Source: Thalassiosira profunda (lineage: Eukaryota; Bacillariophyta; Thalassiosirophyceae; Thalassiosirales; Thalassiosiraceae). Taken from it: a DNA stretch of 12,003 nucleotides. The position numbers and the translations under genes are program-made. Under the pieces are notes generated by a model. The model was given only the letters and a program-made list of their open reading frames with translations. It was not told the origin of the DNA and searched no databases. Below are positions 6,637 through 12,003 of the stretch, one piece after another. Each line of letters opens with the position of its first letter. Within the stretch, counting starts at the first letter, position 1. The stretch spans positions 1-12,003 of the forward strand of contig JALLAP010000551.1 in the NCBI GenBank assembly GCA_036939355.1. The letters are read 5' to 3'.

Positions 6637-7992
6637 ATGACAGAGGAGTGGGTCGACTACGATGGCGGCGTGGTCCATGAGTGGCACCGGAGTGCCAGCC
6701 ATATCCGGGTGGATGCTGGCGTGACGGTGATTCCGCCCGCGTCCTTTCGTGCCTGCGACAATTTGCAGGCGGTGGATCTGAGCAACGTCAACACTATTGC
6801 GGATCGTGCATTTACCGCTTGCGGCTCACTGGAACGCATTATTTGGACCACCGCATCTGCTGGGGAGATTGGCAAGGAAGCATTTTGCGGCTGCACGAGT
6901 TTGGAGGAGATCGATCTGAGCAAAGTGACAAAGATTGGTCATGGAGCTTTCTTTCTTTGCGAGGCATTGACAAGCATAACCATCCCATCATCTACCGCTG
7001 TAATTGGAGACGCTGCATTTTATGGTTGCAACAGTTTGGTGGAGGTGCAGTTGAACGAGGGGCTGCAGCGTATCGGAGAGAGGGCATTCATGAATTGCAG
7101 GACTTTGGTCCGGATCAGCATTCCGCCGTCTGTCACCGTCATCGGAGCGTCTGCATTTCTCCAATGCTACTGTTTGTCAGAAATGGAATTGAAGGATGGA
7201 CTGCAGTGTATTGAAGGTCGAGCGTTCAAAAGCTGCAAAAAGCTGCGGCGCATCAGCATCCCCTCCACTGCGTTGAAAGTTGGAGGCCAAGCATTTCAAG
7301 GCTGCAGCAGTCTGGCGGAAGTGGATTTGAATGAGGGTCTGCAGGTCGCCAACATTGAAGAGATGTTGTTTTATGGTTGCAGTAGTTTGACGGAAGTGGA
7401 GTTGCACGAGGGATTGCAGGTGATTGAACAGCACGCGTTCTTGGATTGCAGTTCTTTGGATCGCGTCACCATTTCATCGTCTATCAAGTCAGTTGGTGAA
7501 CGTGCATTTCAGAATTGCACCAGTCTGTCAGGGGTGACTCTGCGCGAGGGGATCCATGATATCGATGCTGGAGCATTCGACAACTGCGCCTTTTTGCATA
7601 TCAACATACCTCCTGTTGCACTGGTGGTTGACATCGAACGTTCCAGCTGCCAGTTCATGAGAACATCGATGCCTAAACCTCTGGATAGGACAGTTGTCGC
7701 TTCCAAGTGGATGCAGTACAGAAGCCAAAGCCAGCGTGCGGAGACCAAGGCAAAGGTGAACGAAATTCTTGGCCGCCGTCGGCAGCCAGTGGGACAGAAA
7801 ATCGCATTAATCCGGGAGTGGTTCGCCTACTACGACCGGTTGGACGTGACAACGATGCTCGAGCTGGCTATTTGGAGATGCAACATAGTTGGTAACGGAC
7901 GGGACGCCGATGCAAGGCAGGCAAGCCGTAGAACATGCGGCAATGATATAAATGTCATAATCCCGGGCGTCTTGGAGTATTTGGAGGGGTAG
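6637..7992 (+). CDS. BspA-type leucine-rich-repeat protein of the diatom-expanded family
   Basis: 451 residues in one exon, start ATG at 6637 (G at -3). The N-terminus (Glu-Glu-Trp-Val-Asp-Tyr-Asp-Gly, then His-Ile-Arg-Val-Asp and Val-Ile-Pro) is, from memory, the usual opening of a large Thalassiosira LRR family, which supports this start. Residues 28-330 hold 13 repeats with the core Ala-Phe-x-x-Cys-x-x-Leu and Ile-Gly between copies, the LRR_5 (BspA) type. Such repeats build a curved solenoid that binds proteins. Two unit kinds alternate: one with Asn-Glu-Gly-Leu-Gln, one with Ser-Ile-Pro-x-Ser. Residues 365-420 are helical (Lys-Val-Asn-Glu-Ile-Leu, then Ile-Arg-Glu-Trp-Phe-Ala-Tyr-Tyr-Asp, Leu-Glu-Leu-Ala-Ile-Trp), matching the family C-terminal domain. 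There is no signal peptide or membrane segment, so the protein is likely intracellular. The partner is unknown. Confidence 0.88.
   Translation: MTEEWVDYDGGVVHEWHRSASHIRVDAGVTVIPPASFRACDNLQAVDLSNVNTIADRAFTACGSLERIIWTTASAGEIGKEAFCGCTSLEEIDLSKVTKIGHGAFFLCEALTSITIPSSTAVIGDAAFYGCNSLVEVQLNEGLQRIGERAFMNCRTLVRISIPPSVTVIGASAFLQCYCLSEMELKDGLQCIEGRAFKSCKKLRRISIPSTALKVGGQAFQGCSSLAEVDLNEGLQVANIEEMLFYGCSSLTEVELHEGLQVIEQHAFLDCSSLDRVTISSSIKSVGERAFQNCTSLSGVTLREGIHDIDAGAFDNCAFLHINIPPVALVVDIERSSCQFMRTSMPKPLDRTVVASKWMQYRSQSQRAETKAKVNEILGRRRQPVGQKIALIREWFAYYDRLDVTTMLELAIWRCNIVGNGRDADARQASRRTCGNDINVIIPGVLEYLEG
6718..7626 (+). repeat. Thirteen BspA-type LRR units, about 23 residues each
   Basis: Units are marked by (Ala/Ser/Leu)-Phe-x-x-Cys. 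From the fifth unit they tend to alternate in pairs, giving a 46-residue super-repeat. DNA copies are clearly related: TATGGTTGCA followed by GTTTG and an EGLQ-coding block occurs near 7021 and again near 7372, 351 bp apart. This suggests growth by duplication of blocks of units. Confidence 0.85.
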
Positions 7993-8318
7993 ACAAGAAC
8001 TCAGAGTTGCATCTCATCGCCCAACATCTACCTGAATCGCTTTCCACTCTATCTCTCATACCCCAAAATTGCTTGTACATATCTCTCTACATATGCACTC
8101 GAGGTGGTACATCACGACTGGAGCCGCGCCGCCCTCACCGTCGTCCTCCTCTGAAGCGGCCCGGGCGCCGACCCGTCGGCCTACCACACGGCCCGCGAGG
8201 ACGTTCGCTACCCGCGTCGTGGCGCAGCGTAAAACGAGCCGGAAGCGTAAAAAGACCAAGATACGAAGAGAAGAAGACGAGGAAACGGATACATTTATCT
8301 GAATGATTGGCAATTCGT
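7993..8318. other. Convergent 3' region between the LRR and G8 genes
   Basis: These 326 bases separate two convergent stop codons and should contain both 3' untranslated regions. Bases 8050-8095 are T/C-rich with TTGTACAT, a possible 3'-end element. The remainder (8120-8310) is GC-rich, then purine-rich on the plus strand (AAAAAGACCAAG, GAAGAAGACGAGG). Short open frames occur on both strands, but none has a convincing start, length or motif. No RNA gene was recognised. Confidence 0.5.
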
Positions 8319-11300
8319 CTACGCCGGGCAACCCGATGGTACGGCAGAACAATCATCCAGCCAAAACTCTGAGCCCGCGGCAGGCCCCTCGGCATACAGA
8401 AATACGTCATTCAACGTGCCGGTGACAGTGACAGTAACCGTGCCCTCCATCTTGGTCCAAGAGCTGTCATTGATCGTGGCGCGCGGCCAGATCCCTTCAT
8501 AATGGTCATCCACGAGATCATCGGAAATGCGCAACGTTAGACCAATTGAGGCTGTTCCGGATGTTTTCAGCTTCGCCCAGCACGAAAGCCGGTAGCTGCC
8601 CCCCGCTTCGAGCCTACCGGTCATGGTCTGTTGCGGTCCCATCCACGTGGTACTCCTACCGGAGGCGAGTATCGATTGGTTGCCTGAGCGCTTCTCACTG
8701 GCATCTGCAGTAATGGTCATACCGGCATACGCCCCGTTCGCGTACCAACTTGATACTCCGTCTTCGAAGCCAGGATTCAACACCATGTTGGAGCACGAGC
8801 CAAACGTTGGCGGCGGAGTTGGAGGGGTTGGCGATTTGGTGGGCGGAGGCAATGATGGAGATTGGGTTGGGGGTGGCGTTGTAGGCGCAGCCGTGGGATT
8901 GCTCGTCAGCAGACAATCGTTCGTCCCTGAGACGCAGCACTGGTCGTACGACACTTGGTCGTATCCCGAAGGGCAAACCTCTGGCTCGACAAAGGTCGGA
9001 TTGGACGCGCAGTAACCACTGACCCCTTCGACGCAGTCAGCCTGAATCTCCAAGTAGGGACCATACGAGAACGTTGGCAGTGTGATACCATCGAACGTGA
9101 ATCTATCGAGCGCAAAAGGCTTGATTGATGATTGCGTGTGAGGATCGACCATCGTCCAAAGGTGCCAATCAGGGTCTCCGGTGTAATCCTGCGGCATCTG
9201 AATGATCCGCACGTACAGCAGTTGCGTCGCCGAATCGAAGAAGTACATGTTCCCATCGGAGTTCCGGACTTCGCTGATGGAGTTTGCTGGACTGAACTGC
9301 TCCGTGCACTTGCGCGTCCCGTACTCAGAACAGTAGGCAGCGCGAGCAGTGATTGCAAAGGACGTCCCCGACGGGTATGGGACGACTAGCATGAGAGGCG
9401 TCGACGAATCGACCTCGATTTGATCGACGCGGAGGTTCTTGGGCGGTCCGTCGTCGAGTTGAAGCAGCCATCCAAAGCCACCGGCAAGTCCTGCAACTTC
9501 AGCATTCGCTGTAACAGGCAATCCGCCCGTAGGGTCGTTTGCAAATCGAGAGCCAAGATGCCTGATCCTTCCAATCGCAGGGCAAGCTGGATTGGCAGGA
9601 GTTCCCTTGTAACCATTGAAGCAGGAGGAAGAGCCCACGGTATTGTGGATCGAGTCCTTCCACCACAGTCGGAAATGAGCCAAGCCGCGCTGAGGACCAT
9701 TATTGATCTGGATGAACTTCAACGGTCCTTCGGGGTCGTAGACGACGCTATCATCTGCCTGCCACCACTCCCCTGCGTCGGCTAGCCCGGAACCAATAAT
9801 TACCGGCTCACCAAGTCCAGAGGCGCTCCCGTCGGTATCGAGCCAATTCTGGTTCCTGCCACTAACCGATGATAAAACATCTTCTGCGTAATCGTACAGC
9901 GTGAACCTTCGGCCGCAGTCTTCGTACGCGATGATTTTGGTGGCCTGCATGATTTCAGGCGTGAATTGATCGCTGTGCGTGAGAAAGCCCCATACCGTAG
10001 ACCTCGAGCTGCAGCCGTTGAAAGAAGAACTTGTATCGCATCCACGCGTAGGAGAGGTGTCGTATTGGTTCGACGCCATGCGAGCTCCACAGTTCCGGAA
10101 AGTTGCAGAGGTGATGATGTGCTCCTGTCCAGTGTCGTACCAGAAGAAGCCATTCGCTGACACATCTGCTGGAGACGCGCCGGAGACTAACATCGACCAT
10201 TCCTCTCCCGAACGACAATTCACCAACAAATCCGAGATACCAAAGCCGGACTCGAGTGATTCGAGTCCAAGAGCAACATCGTGCGTTTCGAAACCAACGA
10301 CTTCCATCCTGCCGCTCCAACTGTTCAAGCCAGAGGATGGCACCAAAAATACTTTGCTGTTGGTCACCCGATACCAAGCTTGCTGCCCTGGGAAGCAATA
10401 GGCTTCGCAATTGCTCTCCGTGATACACTTGTCAACCAAGCAAGGAGAGCGGCCACCCATGCTCTGATCGCGGCCCGCGTTATATTCCAATAGGGTTGGA
10501 TCGCTTGAGCTGTAATAAAGGGATCCACCCGAGTAAAAGGCGCCCGCATGAGACCACCACCAGCCCGTAGAATGTGCGGTGTTTCCGTCAAACGTTTTGG
10601 TGAGACGGTTTCCTGGACGCATGTTCACGCCTTGGTTTGCGCCTATTGGCCGTCTGAGGACGGGAAGAGCGAAGCCTGACCATCCTCCTGAGGCTGCGTT
10701 CCCCACGATATCGTTGTTCAGGTTGGTCAAGTAATAGCCGCTGGCCGTGGCATCTGCTGGCAAGATCAGATCCTTGCTTTGGGGTATCACAGGAATCGTC
10801 TGACCGCCATCCATATCGGCAATTATGTTGCTGACAGGATGAATGTGGGCCGCCAAGTTGTAGCTGATCTCGTTGTTTTCTTCGATGCCATCCTCGAGGT
10901 AGTAGCAATAGCCGTTGACGTCAAACGCGACATTCTCGGACACGAGAGTGTTGTGGGTGCCGTGGATGGAGATGCAGCGATAGAACGACCGATGAATCGA
11001 GTTGCTCCGAAAGTAGCAATCGGCGCAATCGTTCCCGAGCTGGTGCCTGCATGAAACGATGTTAGAAAGACGAACGTCCTGCCCGGCGCATCAGATATGC
11101 AAAAACGGCTTACCAGTGGAACGGATACCGTCCTAGAACGTTCGTCTGGCCCATCCTGAAGAGTTCGACGCCTTCCACATATCCCTTGCCTCCATTGTGC
11201 ACCATGATGTGACCCCCGAATCCGGTGGTGTACTTTCGCTCGCAGGGCTTGTAGGTCGACCCGTGGTGATAATATGGCGTGCCACAGCCTCCAGTAGTAT

Positions 11301-12003
11301 CCGGGTCCGTGGGTTCCGAGTCGTCCGCGGCGCCTTGAACTTTGATGTTCCGGGAAAGAAGCCCAACCTCCGCTTGATACCCTGTATTTGCGATGTGCGC
11401 GTGTTCGAAGGCGGCAGTGAAATGGACGGCAGAGCCTACGCCTGCGATAGGGTTGCTGACGATGGAAGCGATTGTCAATACTTCGTTCTGATGATACTCT
11501 CTGGAATCGTGGACGGCAGTGGTGGTCACGAGGACTTCCTGCCCAACGCTCCAGTCCACCTGCTCTTGCGTGAGCAAGTAAGTCTGCCCAACAGCTACCG
11601 ACTCTGCCAGACGCGACCACGTTGGGTAGTGCTTCTTTCCGTGCAAGCTGATCGTCCCTCCCTCCACACTTATGCCCTTGTACGTTACAACGGCGGTATT
11701 GCTCTTTCCGTAATTGTCGAGGTCCGTTGGCCTGGATCCGTGAAGAGTAATGGTCAGGTCGCTCTCGTAAGGGCAAGTACCCGATCCGGCTCTGAGAGCT
11801 CCCCGAACGTCAATGCCGGCCGCATCGAGGGTGATTGGAGCGCCACTGTCGTCGAAGATGAGCTCGGACGTGGAGGGCACTGTGATGACCCCGAACTCGT
11901 CCGCAAGGGCTTGGGCGACGACGACCTTGGAGTTCGTCGGCAACGAAAAGCTTTGTCCGGCAGAAGGAAGGGTCCCACCCCACGTTGCAGGATCGTGCCA
12001 CGA
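8319..12003 (-). CDS. G8-domain / parallel beta-helix secreted-type protein with CBM-like C-terminus (partial; exons 12003-11114, 11046-8319)
   Basis: A 1205-residue C-terminal part; the start, signal peptide and possibly more exons lie beyond the window. Numbering starts at base 12003. Residues 1 to about 120 are a G8 domain, opening Ser-Trp-His-Asp-Pro-Ala-Thr-Trp. Then come Val-Asp-Trp-Ser-Val-Gly and Leu-Leu-Ser-Arg-Asn-Ile, and a right-handed beta-helix with Gly-Gly-His-Ile-Met-Val-His and Gly-Arg-Tyr-Pro-Phe-His-Trp-His (291-298). This order is that of CEMIP/TMEM2 (hyaluronan-degrading) and PKHD1L1-type proteins. A later block with Val-Pro-Tyr-Pro-Ser-Gly-Thr-Ser-Phe and Gly-Asn-Met-Tyr-Phe-Phe-Asp also fits that family. 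Residues 966-1011 are Cys-rich. A Pro/Thr/Ser linker (about 1012-1045) leads to a CBM4/9-like beta-sandwich with Asn-Pro-Gly-Phe-Glu-Asp-Gly (about 1048-1200). Likely extracellular and carbohydrate-related. Enzymatic activity cannot be judged from this sequence. Confidence 0.88.
8804..8900 (-). repeat. Pro/Thr/Ser-rich linker of the G8 protein
   Basis: About 32 residues, nearly half Pro, the rest mostly Thr, Ser and Ala, with motifs such as Pro-Thr-x-x-Pro-Pro. It separates the Cys-rich end of the beta-helix part from the CBM-like domain. Such extended linkers, often O-glycosylated, are typical of secreted wall-binding proteins. Confidence 0.85.
11047..11113 (-). other. Intron of the G8 gene (67 nt, phase 2)
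   Basis: On the minus strand the donor is CACTG|GTAAGC and the acceptor CATGCAG|GCACC. Unspliced, the frame stops at once with TAA inside the donor. Splicing rebuilds a Trp codon and gives Arg-Tyr-Pro-Phe-His-Trp-His-Gln-Leu-Gly-Asn, then Asn-Ser-Ile-His-Arg-Ser-Phe, the conserved run of this family. The frame is then open for 908 codons. Confidence 0.95.

Noticed and set aside
8056..8352. Short open frames on both strands between the LRR and G8 genes
   Set aside because: One overlaps the end of the G8 coding region; others lack a credible ATG context, motifs or length. More likely 3' untranslated sequence.
10823..11776. 317-codon minus-strand frame overlapping the G8 gene in another frame
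   Set aside because: Same strand but frame-shifted to the G8/beta-helix sequence; its downstream part matches the second exon only because it reads the unspliced intron in a different frame.

Overview
The window is nuclear DNA of a eukaryotic alga, most likely a centric diatom of the Thalassiosira type. Three GT-AG introns (67 to 130 nt) are each supported by restored protein motifs. Genes are compact and alternate in strand. One protein is a BspA-type leucine-rich-repeat protein whose start and C-terminal helical domain match, from memory, a family expanded in Thalassiosira. Another is a secreted-type G8/parallel beta-helix protein with a Pro/Thr linker and a carbohydrate-binding-like domain. 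The genus is an inference; no search was run.

Layout, left to right: (1) a plus-strand RING E3 ligase (2-952; its start may lie outside) with an SH3-like N-terminal segment and an MDM2-type C-terminal RING. (2) A minus-strand mitochondrial inner-membrane protein of the She9/Mdm33 family (1047-2336), ending 94 bp from gene 1. (3) A divergent promoter region, then a three-exon plus-strand DHHC S-palmitoyltransferase (2726-4656). (4) A minus-strand basic protein of unknown function with an Arg/Ser-rich tract (4813-5826). (5) A candidate short two-exon plus-strand gene (5984-6404), proposed here from a splice model. (6) A plus-strand LRR protein with 13 BspA-type repeats (6637-7992). (7) A large minus-strand two-exon gene (8319 to beyond 12003) encoding a G8 domain, beta-helix, Pro-rich linker and C-terminal CBM-like protein, whose N-terminus lies off the window.

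The genes do not form a pathway. They read as ordinary neighbouring nuclear genes: ubiquitin ligation, mitochondrial membrane morphology, protein lipidation, a diatom-type LRR protein and an extracellular matrix or cell-wall protein. I found no tRNA, rRNA, transposon, CRISPR array or defence system. The points most worth a second look are the exact MDM2-like RING spacing, the hidden two-exon gene at 5984-6404, the in-frame optional exon upstream of the LRR gene, alternative acceptors in the DHHC gene, the 36-bp tandem repeat in the She9 homologue, and the G8-plus-CBM architecture.
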